In this document: piece after piece, positions 48,965-55,954 of the stretch
Numbering within the stretch: the first letter of the stretch is position 1
How the letters are laid out: each line of letters begins with the position of its first letter
Origin: Bacillus altitudinis 41KF2b
GTDB lineage: Bacteria; Bacillota; Bacilli; Bacillales; Bacillaceae
Length of the DNA stretch: 64,000 nt
Direction: 5' to 3'
Assembly: GCF_000691145.1 (NCBI RefSeq)
Contig: NZ_ASJC01000008.1
Span: 62,001-126,000 of the forward strand
Translations under genes and position numbers: made by a program
Notes under the pieces: model-generated
Told to the model about the DNA's origin: nothing
The model's database searches: none
The model's input: only the letters and a program-made list of their open reading frames with translations

Positions 48965-49051
48965 ATGGGAGCAGGATATTCTAATGGGTTTGCTTTATTG
49001 GTCGTGCTATTCATTTTGCTGATCATCGTTGGTGCAGCATATCTTTATTAA
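48965..49051 (+). CDS. sscA: Tiny spore protein SscA (YjcZ/YhzE family), copy 1
   Basis: A 28-aa hydrophobic peptide (starts MGAGYSNGFALLVVLF, ends VGAAYLY) with AAGGAGG 9-10 nt before the ATG. It belongs to the YjcZ-type sporulation peptides and matches B. subtilis SscA (YhzE), a spore protein needed for normal coat assembly and germination, at the same location next to prsA. The single helix spans nearly its whole length. CATA elements upstream (48926-48936) could be mother-cell promoter parts. A terminator follows at 49062. Confidence 0.85.
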   Translation: MGAGYSNGFALLVVLFILLIIVGAAYLY

Positions 49052-49057
49052 TTAAAT

Positions 49058-49108
49058 CGCTGTTACAGAAAGGAGCCGTCCTGCCATGCGTGCGGGCGGT
49101 TCTTTTTT
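49058..49108 (+). terminator. Terminator after sscA
   Basis: An imperfect GC-rich hairpin pairs GGAGCCGTCCTGC with the TGCGGGCGGTTC side and is followed by six T. Confidence 0.65.
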
Positions 49109-49129
49109 AAAACGATGACAAGTGCCTAA

Positions 49130-49156
49130 ACGTTTTAAAATTTTCTGCATACACTG
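49130..49156 (+). promoter_or_regulatory. Candidate sigma-K promoter of the second sscA-like gene
   Basis: AC (49130-49131), 16-bp gap, CATACACTG (49148-49156) fit the sigma-K pattern AC-N16/17-CATANNNTA with one mismatch at the end. CATACACT also satisfies the sigma-E -10 element. Confidence 0.45.
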
Positions 49157-49196
49157 AGCTTAGAACAGAGGAAGAACTGGCAGGAGGTGTTTTCAC

Positions 49197-49286
49197 ATGG
49201 GAGGAGAAGTCTTTGCTGGCGGTTTTGCACTAGTCGTCGTATTATTCATCTTATTGATCATTATCGGTGCATCTTGGATTTGCTAA
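49197..49286 (+). CDS. Tiny spore protein, SscA/YjcZ family, copy 2
   Basis: A 29-aa peptide (starts MGGEVFAGGFALVVVLF, ends IIGASWIC) closely similar to the preceding sscA over the FALxVVLFILLII core. AGGAGG is 9 nt upstream. It has its own promoter-like sequence and terminator, so the two tiny genes are separately transcribed tandem paralogues. This is probably a spore-coat or sporulation peptide. B. subtilis has one copy here as far as I recall. Confidence 0.8.
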   Translation: MGGEVFAGGFALVVVLFILLIIIGASWIC

Positions 49287-49301
49287 TAAATCATCATACA
49301 C

Positions 49302-49334
49302 AAAAAGCTGCCATCAAACAGGCAGCTTTTGCTT
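49302..49334. terminator. Terminator after the second sscA-like gene
   Basis: AAAAGCTGCC (49303-49312) pairs perfectly with GGCAGCTTTT (49321-49330) and can also serve the convergent ORF ending at 49340. Confidence 0.88.
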
Positions 49335-49339
49335 TGATC

Positions 49340-49525
49340 TTAAATAGATATGGTAATTTCAACAAATGATGAGATCAGTAAGATCAGTATCGATACATTG
49401 ATAAAGCGAAACACCTTATCTTGCCGTTCTTCAGGAATCTCTCTGACAAGGCATAATGTATTAGTAAGCCTGTTTATTGAATACACAATAAACGCGGCAA
49501 AGACGATGAAGTAAAATAAAACTAT
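49340..49525 (-). CDS. Small two-helix membrane protein with a non-canonical ATA start
   Basis: An open frame of 61 codons on the minus strand encodes two hydrophobic helices (VLFYFIVFAAFIVYSI and FINVSILILLISSFVEITISI) joined by a charged loop (REIPEERQDKVFRF), a credible membrane protein. No ATG, GTG or TTG occurs between the upstream in-frame TAG and the first helix. An ATA at 49523-49525 is 7 nt from AGGGGGG (49533-49539), ideal spacing, so initiation at ATA is likely unless the sequence has an error. The position is near yhaK/yhaJ; identity is not recognised. Confidence 0.6.
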   Translation of the reverse strand: MVLFYFIVFAAFIVYSINRLTNTLCLVREIPEERQDKVFRFINVSILILLISSFVEITISI

Positions 49526-49607
49526 CGGAGATCCCCCCTCTCTATGCTATTCCCATACTACATTACCAAATTTTTTATGAAAAAGATAGAAGTTGGCTTT
49601 AAAAACC

Positions 49608-50126
49608 TCATGATGAGGAAGTTGGGTCAACTAAAATATCAAACTCGTCTTGGGCTTGATCAATGATGCATGATTTTGGTGCTTTTAGCAGTTTCCAAGC
49701 AAATAAAAAGTCAGGCAAACAATAGCCTGCATGAATACTTGCGATCATGATAAAATAGTGTGCGTACATTGGAAATGCCATTCCTAAAACAAAGTAAACA
49801 GGTGAGATGACACAAAACGGGCTGAGCAGTGAGAAAAGCATCACTCTCTTAGGCACGCGCTGCCAGCAATTTCGTTTAAATAACGTCATTTTTTTCTTAT
49901 GTTTCATGACTGGGATCAAGTGAACCACGCGGTGGACAAGCAATGTCGCAAGTAAAAGCACGACAAAAAGTGGTGCATTGTGACTGCTGAGTCTCGTTTC
50001 AGGATGAGTCAGTTGAAAACATAAAAATGCCATAATGAAAAAAAATACAGTAAGACATATGGCTGAAATCATCATTCTCGTATAACCATAATCCTTTTCA
50101 AGATTAATGGTCTTCCAACAATTCAT
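49608..50126 (-). CDS. yhaJ: DUF3267-type membrane protein (YhaJ)
   Basis: The 172-aa protein has four hydrophobic segments (about 20-40, 52-68, 92-115 and 120-140). The HRVVHLIPVMKHKKK motif is characteristic of DUF3267 proteins, which resemble membrane metalloprotease remnants. In B. subtilis yhaJ lies between prsA/sscA and yhaI. Function unknown. The start ATG is preceded by a GGAAGGATG sequence. Confidence 0.78.
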   Translation of the reverse strand: MNCWKTINLEKDYGYTRMMISAICLTVFFFIMAFLCFQLTHPETRLSSHNAPLFVVLLLATLLVHRVVHLIPVMKHKKKMTLFKRNCWQRVPKRVMLFSLLSPFCVISPVYFVLGMAFPMYAHYFIMIASIHAGYCLPDFLFAWKLLKAPKSCIIDQAQDEFDILVDPTSSS

Positions 50127-50360
50127 TTTTCATCCTTCCAATCTCAAAAAAACTAATTGAATATCTCAAGATAATTTACTCTTCCTGAGGATAAAAATCA
50201 ATGGTTTTCAAGAAAAAAAATAAATTGTTACATTCATATGGAATAAAGAGAGGAAACTTTGGGTTTTTCAAGAAAAAAAGACATAAGGGGGAGGTTCGTC
50301 TCTTTCGTCAATGAGTAATTTCGGCTAAAATAGAGTGACTAAGAGAAAGAGGGAACGTAC

Positions 50361-50705
50361 ATGAGTATTGAGGAACGAATGAGCCAGATCGAATATTATA
50401 TGGAACTGTTACTGACGGCAACAGATATGAGCCGTTATCCATATTATGCGCTATTGATCCGGCAGCGTGTATCGAAAGAAGAGGCAAAGGACATTGAGCG
50501 TATTTGTGCTGAGCTCTCAGATGAAATGGACAAGCAAAAAGCACAAGGCTACGTCATGTTCGACGATCTCCTTGCGCTGTTTGCGGGACAGTTAATTGAA
50601 AAGCTGGATGTTCATGAGACGATTTTTGCTTTGCATGATCAAGGGCTGTTTCAGCCGTTAATGAATGAATTTATAAAGATCATTAAACAATTTGATTTGC
50701 TTTAG
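50361..50705 (+). CDS. yhaI: DUF1878 protein YhaI
   Basis: The 114-aa helical, acidic, soluble protein ([52 protein letters not shown]...) of the YhaI/DUF1878 family has no catalytic motif. Its 3' end overlaps the 3' end of convergent hpr by 23 nt with no terminator between them, so read-through would create antisense RNA. The gene order yhaI-hpr is conserved with B. subtilis. Confidence 0.85.
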   Translation: MSIEERMSQIEYYMELLLTATDMSRYPYYALLIRQRVSKEEAKDIERICAELSDEMDKQKAQGYVMFDDLLALFAGQLIEKLDVHETIFALHDQGLFQPLMNEFIKIIKQFDLL

Positions 50706-51306
50706 CCGCTTTTTCCTCCGCTGAGTCTTCAAGTTCTTCAGGCTTTTTCGTGACTTTCCCACGTTCATTCAAAAAGTCCTTCTCAATGTTTGAAAACGAT
50801 TTCTCAAAAATCTCCATGAAATCCTCACCATAAATGTTTCGGATAATACACATCATTTCTAAAATTTCAGGGAACTTTCCGTAAATGTCATGAAGCGGCT
50901 GTGCGCCTTTAACAATACCAGTTCGGGCCGGGTCGTAATCTTCGAGTAGTTTATGGAATGTCTCTTCGCCTTTTGGCGTTAGTTCAATATACGTATTGCG
51001 TTTATCGTTTAACTTTTTAGAAAATTTTAAAAATCCTCTTTCCTCTAATTTTTTAGAGAAGTTAAACGCCGTTGATACATGCATGACGCCAAACTTTGCA
51101 ATTTCTGATATTGAAGCTCCTTTTAATTGATACGCAATCCACAAAATATGATGTTCATTGATATTTAGGTTATACGGTTTGATCCACTGCTGCCAGTCCT
51201 TTTCAATGGATTTCCAAAGAGCTTTGCTCAATTGGGCCATTCTTTGACTGAATAAAAGTGCTTCTTTTACATCGAAAGGCTGTTCCGAATGATTCATCCA
51301 TTTCAC
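50683..51306 (-). CDS. hpr: Transition-state regulator Hpr (ScoC), MarR family
   Basis: The 207-aa protein has a MarR winged-helix domain (about 30-130; [63 protein letters not shown]) and a long acidic C-terminal extension typical of ScoC. It represses extracellular protease genes, sporulation and peptide-transport genes during the transition state. Length agrees with B. subtilis Hpr (203). It is convergent with yhaI. Confidence 0.93.
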   Translation of the reverse strand: MKWMNHSEQPFDVKEALLFSQRMAQLSKALWKSIEKDWQQWIKPYNLNINEHHILWIAYQLKGASISEIAKFGVMHVSTAFNFSKKLEERGFLKFSKKLNDKRNTYIELTPKGEETFHKLLEDYDPARTGIVKGAQPLHDIYGKFPEILEMMCIIRNIYGEDFMEIFEKSFSNIEKDFLNERGKVTKKPEELEDSAEEKAAKANQIV

Positions 51307-51421
51307 CTACTTCTCTTTTTCTTGTAATTCTATTATGCCAATAAAATAAAGATTAATAAAGCTGAAAATTCAAGAATTTTTAAAAGTCATGAAAAACATT
51401 GACAAAATAACCTTTTTTCAA

Positions 51422-51453
51422 CAAAAAAAGTGCGGGATACGCACCCCGCACAC
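51422..51453 (-). terminator. Terminator after yhaH
   Basis: On the minus strand GTGCGGG (51445-51451) and CCCGCAC (51430-51436) form a stem followed by a T7 run. Confidence 0.85.
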
Positions 51454-51484
51454 TTTTGTAAACGAATATTTTTTTGTGAGTATA

Positions 51485-51850
51485 TTAGTTTTGTAAGGTT
51501 TTCTCCAGTTGTTTGAGCTTTTCCTCAATTTCCTGAATTTCCTTTTGTAAGTCCTGCTGATGAGGTTTGATTTCCTCGCGCCATTGCTGTATCGATGTTT
51601 GTAATTCAGTTCCGACCTCTTTAATGACTTCAGCACTTTCTTTTGCGGTTTCAACAATCTGCTCTTTTAAAGCTTGTCCATCTCTTTTTAATCTTGTCAG
51701 CGTATCTTCGAATTTGTCATAGCCGTCTTTCATCTTTCCGCGTACATCTCTGCCAGAAGAGGGAGTCGTCAGGAGCACTGCCGCACCTCCGAGGAGACCG
51801 CCTACAAATAATCCTGTTAATAAAGAACGTCCACTAGCCATTCCAATCAC
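51485..51850 (-). CDS. yhaH: YtxH-like protein YhaH
   Basis: The 121-aa protein starts with a glycine-rich hydrophobic helix (GRSLLTGLFVGGLLGGAAVLLTTPSSGRDVRGKMKDGYDKFEDTL), the YtxH-family signature, followed by a long charged coiled coil (about 50-120). It is membrane-anchored and probably part of the general stress response, as for YtxH relatives. Position after hpr matches B. subtilis YhaH. An AGAGGTG SD precedes the ATG. Confidence 0.88.
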   Translation of the reverse strand: MIGMASGRSLLTGLFVGGLLGGAAVLLTTPSSGRDVRGKMKDGYDKFEDTLTRLKRDGQALKEQIVETAKESAEVIKEVGTELQTSIQQWREEIKPHQQDLQKEIQEIEEKLKQLEKTLQN

Positions 51851-51969
51851 CTCTAGTCAAATTTTACACATTCGCATGTTCTCTCTGAGCTGACGATCAG
51901 CTTCATTGAACTTCCATACATAGCTTGCTTTATTTTAGCATACTTTTGAAGAAAAGGGAGGGGAGAAGG

Positions 51970-52161
51970 TTGTCTGTCTTTCTGTTCGTTTTTACGTGTA
52001 TGTGTGTGATTTTCGCAGGTGGTTCTATTCATTATGTAAGGCAGCTTGGGTATGCAGGGTCTTATCCGCCAAAACATGTATTAAGACAAAAAGCAATTGT
52101 GTGTGCTGCAGGTGCAGGGATTTCGCTCTCCATTTTGCTGCTTACCCTTTTTCTTTTATAG
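51970..52161 (+). CDS. yhzF: Small membrane protein (YhzF position)
   Basis: At the TTG at 51970, closely following GGGAGGGGAGAAGG, the product is 63 aa. It has two hydrophobic helices (SVFLFVFTCMCVIFAGGSI and AIVCAAGAGISLSILLLTLFLL) and a short loop. The frame extends to 51925 without an SD. B. subtilis carries the small gene yhzF between yhaH and trpP, so position and size fit. Function unknown. Its terminator at 52166 is the first of the duplicated pair flanking repeat copy 3. Confidence 0.7.
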   Translation: MSVFLFVFTCMCVIFAGGSIHYVRQLGYAGSYPPKHVLRQKAIVCAAGAGISLSILLLTLFLL

Positions 52162-52165
52162 AAGC

Positions 52166-52198
52166 ATGAAAAAAACCTCTTCATCTAATGAAGAGGTT
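52166..52198. terminator. First copy of the duplicated terminator at repeat 3
   Basis: AACCTCTTCAT-(ctaa)-TGAAGAGGTT hairpin. The 33-bp block 52166-52198 recurs at 52373-52405 with one loop substitution. Confidence 0.88.
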
Positions 52199-52372
52199 CC
52201 AGCATGTAGACAAACCCTCGCATTCGTTGTCAGTCCTGCGTGCTGGTGCTCACGAATGTCAAATTCGCTCCGCGCCAGTACTCGTCCTTCCTAGACTTCA
52301 AGGGCTTTCAATCATGCTGAAAAGAAGACAAAGGGCTAAAATAAAGAATCATTTTAGCCCTTTGTCAACAAT
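52199..52372 (+). repeat. Structured intergenic repeat, copy 3 of 3
   Basis: Outer stem CAGCATG (52200-52206)/CATGCTG (52313-52319): both strands differ from copies 1 and 2 (CAGCGTG/CACGCTG) so that pairing is kept. Inner stem GTGCTGGTGC (52240-52249)/GCGCCAGTAC (52272-52281). Terminal 16-bp hairpin GACAAAGGGCTAAAAT (52327-52342)/ATTTTAGCCCTTTGTC (52351-52366) with an 8-nt loop. It ends in CAACAAT and is flanked by direct 33-bp terminator copies. It lies between convergent yhzF and trpP. Confidence 0.88.
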
Positions 52373-52405
52373 ATGAAAAAAACCTCTTCATCCAATGAAG
52401 AGGTT
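52373..52405. terminator. Second copy of the duplicated terminator at repeat 3
   Basis: Same 33-bp block as 52166-52198 except for T to C in the loop. It lies 10 bp after the trpP stop on that gene's strand and so can end trpP transcription. Confidence 0.85.
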
Positions 52406-52415
52406 CAGTTATTCG

Positions 52416-52934
52416 TTAAGCGACTTCAATCATTCTTGCGCGCTTTAATATGGACTGAGCAATCGGGAAGACAAATACCATAGCTATCGTATTGATCACA
52501 GTTGCTGGCAGGACAACACCTACAAGAAGTGCTGGTAACGCAGCCGGCAGTCCAGTAATCAGTAAAGCGGCAGATAGGAAAATCACGCCTGATACGACGG
52601 TCCCAACAGCGGTGAGTACAGCGGTCAGAACGACTTTGTTCTTGATCTTCAGGCAAGATAAGAAAAGGGCTAAGAAGATAAAGGCTGTCACCGGTTTATC
52701 AATCATATTTGGAATTTGTCCGCCTGGAAAACCTGTTGTCAAAGCGGAAATGACCCCAGTAACTAGGGCGATCACAACGACATGCTGTACTTTCGGAAAA
52801 AGGATGATGCTTAAAAACATCATAACCAGCATCATATCAGGTTTCATTCCAAAAAAGATGGGCGGGAAAATCGTATGCAAAACAGCTCCCATTGCTGCAA
52901 GCAATGACATAATCACTAATTCTTTTGTTTTCAT
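52416..52934 (-). CDS. trpP: Tryptophan transporter TrpP
   Basis: At the ATG at 52934 (GGAGAGCATAGAA upstream) the protein is 172 aa, the size of B. subtilis TrpP (YhaG). It has five or six hydrophobic helices (LVIMSLLAAMGAVLHTIFPPIFFG, MMLVMMFLSIILFP, VVVIALVTGVISALTTGFPGGQIPN and others). It imports tryptophan. The SD region is built from regularly spaced GAG/UAG triplets, a TRAP-binding site, implying translational repression by tryptophan-loaded TRAP. Upstream in-frame ATG (52973) is not used on this evidence. Confidence 0.93.
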   Translation of the reverse strand: MKTKELVIMSLLAAMGAVLHTIFPPIFFGMKPDMMLVMMFLSIILFPKVQHVVVIALVTGVISALTTGFPGGQIPNMIDKPVTAFIFLALFLSCLKIKNKVVLTAVLTAVGTVVSGVIFLSAALLITGLPAALPALLVGVVLPATVINTIAMVFVFPIAQSILKRARMIEVA

Positions 52935-52936
52935 TT

Positions 52937-52970
52937 CTATGCTCTCCTCTGCTAAGCTCTTAGAACTCTC
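52937..52970 (-). promoter_or_regulatory. TRAP-binding site over the trpP ribosome binding site
   Basis: On the minus strand five triplets with exact 2-nt spacers run GAG-ct-TAG-ca-GAG-ga-GAG-ca-TAG (52959 down to 52937), ending 2 nt before the ATG. One or two more GAG lie at 52966-52970. This is the (G/U)AG-N2 repeat pattern of TRAP. It covers the SD. Confidence 0.8.
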
Positions 52971-53059
52971 CAATAATATGGCTGATCATTTATTGCAAGA
53001 GTCATGACTTTATATTTCTCGTTATTATAACAAATTTATTTCACGATAGAAAAGCCTTT

Positions 53060-54139
53060 TTACTCATTTTCTTGCTGGAACTTTTTCATAAAGTCCGCAA
53101 GCTTTTGGCAGTCTTCTATAGAGACGGCGTTGTAAATCGAGGCTCTGCATCCGCCAACAGAACGGTGGCCGGCGAGTCCAACCATTTGTTCTTGTTTTGC
53201 TTTCTCCACAAAGGATGCAGTGAGTGCATCATCACGCAGGGTAAACGTGACATTCATATGTGAACGGCTGTCAGCACGTGCATGCCCTTTGTAAAAACCG
53301 CCACTTTGATCAATCGTATCATACAGAAGCGCTGCTTTTTGTTCATTGCGTTTTTCTGCTGCTTCTACACCGCCCGCCTGTTTCACATGCTCCAGGACAA
53401 GGGACAGCATATAAATCGCAAAAGTTGGTGGTGTGTGATAAAGAGAATTGGCTTTGGCATGTGTTGAATATTTTAAAATTTTAGGTGTGCCGCTTTTTTC
53501 TTTCTCTAATAAACGTTTGCGCGCGATCACAATCGTGATACCAGAAGGCCCTAGATTTTTTTGTGCCCCGGCATAAATGAAATCAAATGAAGACACGTCT
53601 ATTTTTTTGCTGAGAATATCACTGGACATGTCGGCAATAAGCGGGAGTGACGTGTTCGGGAACGTTTTCCACTGAGTACCGAAAATGGTATTGTTCGATG
53701 TGATGTGCAAGTAAGCACCGTCATTTAAAACGGACGCATCTACATCTGGAATATACGAATAGTTGTCGTCTTCACTTGAGGCAAACACTGATGTTTCACC
53801 AAACCCTTTTGCTTCTGACAAGGCTTTCTCTGACCAAGCACCTGTTTGGATGAAATGAGCCGTTTCGCCTTCATGTAAGAAGTTCATCGGAATCATTGCA
53901 AATTGAAGACTTGCCCCGCCTTGTAAAAAGAGGACCTCATAATCTTCTGGAATGTCCATCAATTCTACCAAGAGTGCTTTCGCTTTATTGTGGACTTCTT
54001 CATACTCACCGCTGCGATGAGAAAGTTCCATCACAGACATCCCGGTTTGTTTAAAATCAACAAGTTCTTCCTGTGCTTTTTGAAGCACTTCTAGCGGCAG
54101 CGCCGCCGGACCAGCATTAAAATTCGTCGTTCGCTTCAT
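53060..54139 (-). CDS. serC: Phosphoserine aminotransferase
   Basis: The 359-aa PLP enzyme starts MKRTTNFNAGPAALPLEVLQKAQEEL and has GASLQFAMIPMN, NNTIFGTQW, ADMSSDILS, the PLP lysine in YAGAQKNLGPSGITIVI (about residue 196), HTPPTFAIYML and the C-terminal GHRSVGGCRASIYNAV. It converts 3-phosphohydroxypyruvate to phosphoserine in serine synthesis. The ATG at 54139 is preferred over the adjacent GTG at 54142, given GGGAGAGATT. It lies between trpP and hit, as in B. subtilis. Confidence 0.95.
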   Translation of the reverse strand: MKRTTNFNAGPAALPLEVLQKAQEELVDFKQTGMSVMELSHRSGEYEEVHNKAKALLVELMDIPEDYEVLFLQGGASLQFAMIPMNFLHEGETAHFIQTGAWSEKALSEAKGFGETSVFASSEDDNYSYIPDVDASVLNDGAYLHITSNNTIFGTQWKTFPNTSLPLIADMSSDILSKKIDVSSFDFIYAGAQKNLGPSGITIVIARKRLLEKEKSGTPKILKYSTHAKANSLYHTPPTFAIYMLSLVLEHVKQAGGVEAAEKRNEQKAALLYDTIDQSGGFYKGHARADSRSHMNVTFTLRDDALTASFVEKAKQEQMVGLAGHRSVGGCRASIYNAVSIEDCQKLADFMKKFQQENE

Positions 54140-54275
54140 CACAATCTCTCCCTATTTCTCGCGTTAATGGATCAAAAGATAAAACCATCCTATCACAAAT
54201 TTGAAGCATTTGGACAAAAAATTTGAATCGTCCTAAATATCTTACGATTCAGAGGATAAGCTCAGAAAAGAGGCG

Positions 54276-54308
54276 AAAAAAAGAAAAACCTCATCAATTA
54301 AGATGAGG
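54276..54308 (-). terminator. Terminator after hit
   Basis: On the minus strand CCTCATC (54302-54308) and GATGAGG (54289-54295) form a stem followed by T-rich sequence; it overlaps the hit stop codon. Confidence 0.8.
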
Positions 54309-54726
54309 TAAGGCGCGTATGGATGGCAGAAGAAATGTCTTTTAAATCCTCTGATGTATATTGATCTTGGTGAGATTTCCATACGGCACCAAAGCCGTCG
54401 CCTTTGCCATAACGCGGAATAATATGCATATGGTAATGGAACACAGATTGTCCGGCTTTTTCACCGTTGTTGTTCAGAAGGTTTAAACCAATTGGTTCAA
54501 ATTCTTGTTTGATGGCTCTAGCGATTTTTGGAATCGCTTGGAAGTAATGATTAGACACTTCTGGTGTCATGTCATAAATGTTTTCTTTATGTATTTTCGG
54601 GATTACAAGGGTATGTCCTTTTGTTACTTGGCTGATATCAAGAAAAGCCAATACATGCTCGTCTTCATATACTTTTGCACATGGAATGTCTCCATCAATG
54701 ATCTTGCAAAAAATGCAGTCGCTCAC
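54298..54726 (-). CDS. hit: HIT-family nucleotide hydrolase
   Basis: The 142-aa HIT protein has zinc-type Cys residues CIFCKIIDGDIP, VYEDEHVLAFLDISQVTKGHTLVIPK, NNNGEKAGQSVFHYHMHIIPRYG with the histidine triad HYHMHI (about residues 98-102), and a C-terminal helical tail. It hydrolyses or transfers adenylyl groups from nucleotide conjugates. The start is GTG at 54726, 9 nt after AGGAG. It is divergent from the ecs operon, as in B. subtilis. Confidence 0.94.
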   Translation of the reverse strand: MSDCIFCKIIDGDIPCAKVYEDEHVLAFLDISQVTKGHTLVIPKIHKENIYDMTPEVSNHYFQAIPKIARAIKQEFEPIGLNLLNNNGEKAGQSVFHYHMHIIPRYGKGDGFGAVWKSHQDQYTSEDLKDISSAIHTRLTSS

Positions 54727-55213
54727 GCCATGTCACTCCTCATTATTTTTCCTTTATCGTATCACAAAAAGAAGAAAAAAAGAAAACAGGACAAGCGAAC
54801 TCCTTTGGTCGCTCATCCTGCTCCTGCAGAAGAAATGCTGATGCTTTCATTTGATATGCCTTTTGAATTCTTTATTTACTGAAATAAAGAATTCATATGC
54901 CTGCTATTTCTGCCGTAAACACCTCATTTGACGTTTTGGTTCGTCGTATACATATTTGTATAGGACACAAAAATCAAGAATCAGTGAAGCAAAACAGAAG
55001 CTAAGGTTTTTAGATGAAAAACCAACTTGTCATGCGGTTATTGCCTTTAACAAACACCTCATTTACGTATTGGTCATCAAGTTCATTTCTTCTACATACA
55101 TTATGATGACCAGTATGCCGATGTTTTATTCATGAGTTGTCTATAGGTAAACATTTCAAATTGTCTTTCGTTTTTGGTACTATAAAGGAAAAAAGAAAGA
55201 AAGGAACGAACTG
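54727..55213. other. Gene-free region between hit and ecsA with inverted and direct repeats
   Basis: No convincing gene lies here. Visible structures: a perfect 13-bp inverted repeat GAATTCTTTATTT (54865-54877)/AAATAAAGAATTC (54882-54894); an imperfect direct repeat of about 24 bp (54917-54940 and 55052-55074, both starting AAACACCTCATTT); and a 9-bp inverted repeat TGGTCATCA (55071-55079)/TGATGACCA (55104-55112). TATAAA at 55180-55185 may be the ecsA -10. The repeats could be operator or decayed-gene remnants. Confidence 0.5.
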
Positions 55214-55954
55214 ATGTCCCTTCTAACTGTAAAAGATGTAACGGGTGGATATACAAAGAATCCCGTTCTGAAAAATATTTCATTTGAATTAGAAAGAAAC
55301 CAAATCGTTGGTCTCATTGGCTTAAACGGGGCGGGAAAAAGTACAACCATTCGTCATATTATTGGATTAATGAAACCTCATAAAGGGGTCATTGAGCTGA
55401 ACGGACGAACCCTTCAAGAAGATCAAGAGGCGTATCGTTCACAATTTACGTTTATTCCAGAGACACCTGTCTTATATGAAGAATTAACGTTAAAAGAGCA
55501 TTTAGAGCTGACAGCGATGGCTTACGGCCTTTCAAAAGAACAATTAGAAGAACGTCTGCCGTCTTTGCTGAAGGAATTCCGAATGGAGAAGCGATTGAAA
55601 TGGTTCCCTGCTCATTTTTCTAAAGGGATGAAGCAGAAGGTGATGATTATGTGTGCGTTTCTTGTGGAGCCAGAGTTGTATATTATCGATGAGCCGTTTT
55701 TAGGGCTTGATCCGCTTGCGATCAACGCATTATTAGAACGGATGAATGCGGCGAAACAAAACGGCGCAAGTGTTCTGATGTCAACGCATATTTTAGCCAC
55801 AGCGGAACGTTATTGTGATTCCTTTATTATTTTGCATGAAGGGGAAATTAGAGCGAAAGGAACACTGACAGAACTAAGAGAGCAGTTCAACATGAGAGAT
55901 GCGACACTCGATGATCTTTATTTGGAATTAACAAAGGAAGAAAGCTATGAGTAA
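55214..55954 (+). CDS. ecsA: ABC transporter ATPase EcsA
   Basis: The 246-aa ATPase has Walker A GLNGAGKSTT (about 37-46), Q-loop FIPETPVLYEELT, signature-like FSKGMKQKVMI, Walker B LYIIDEPFLGLDP and H-loop STHI. It powers the EcsAB transporter linked to regulated intramembrane proteolysis (RasP activity), protein secretion, competence and sporulation. Its stop overlaps the ecsB start by 8 nt. AAAGGAACG lies ahead of the ATG. Confidence 0.94.
   Translation: MSLLTVKDVTGGYTKNPVLKNISFELERNQIVGLIGLNGAGKSTTIRHIIGLMKPHKGVIELNGRTLQEDQEAYRSQFTFIPETPVLYEELTLKEHLELTAMAYGLSKEQLEERLPSLLKEFRMEKRLKWFPAHFSKGMKQKVMIMCAFLVEPELYIIDEPFLGLDPLAINALLERMNAAKQNGASVLMSTHILATAERYCDSFIILHEGEIRAKGTLTELREQFNMRDATLDDLYLELTKEESYE

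Noticed and set aside
52097-52376. Peptide frames through repeat copy 3
   Set aside because: Same repeat in other frames; overlaps terminators and lacks ribosome sites.
54505-54882. 125-aa plus-strand frame opposite hit
   Set aside because: Mostly antisense to the hit gene, low-complexity Lys run, no SD.
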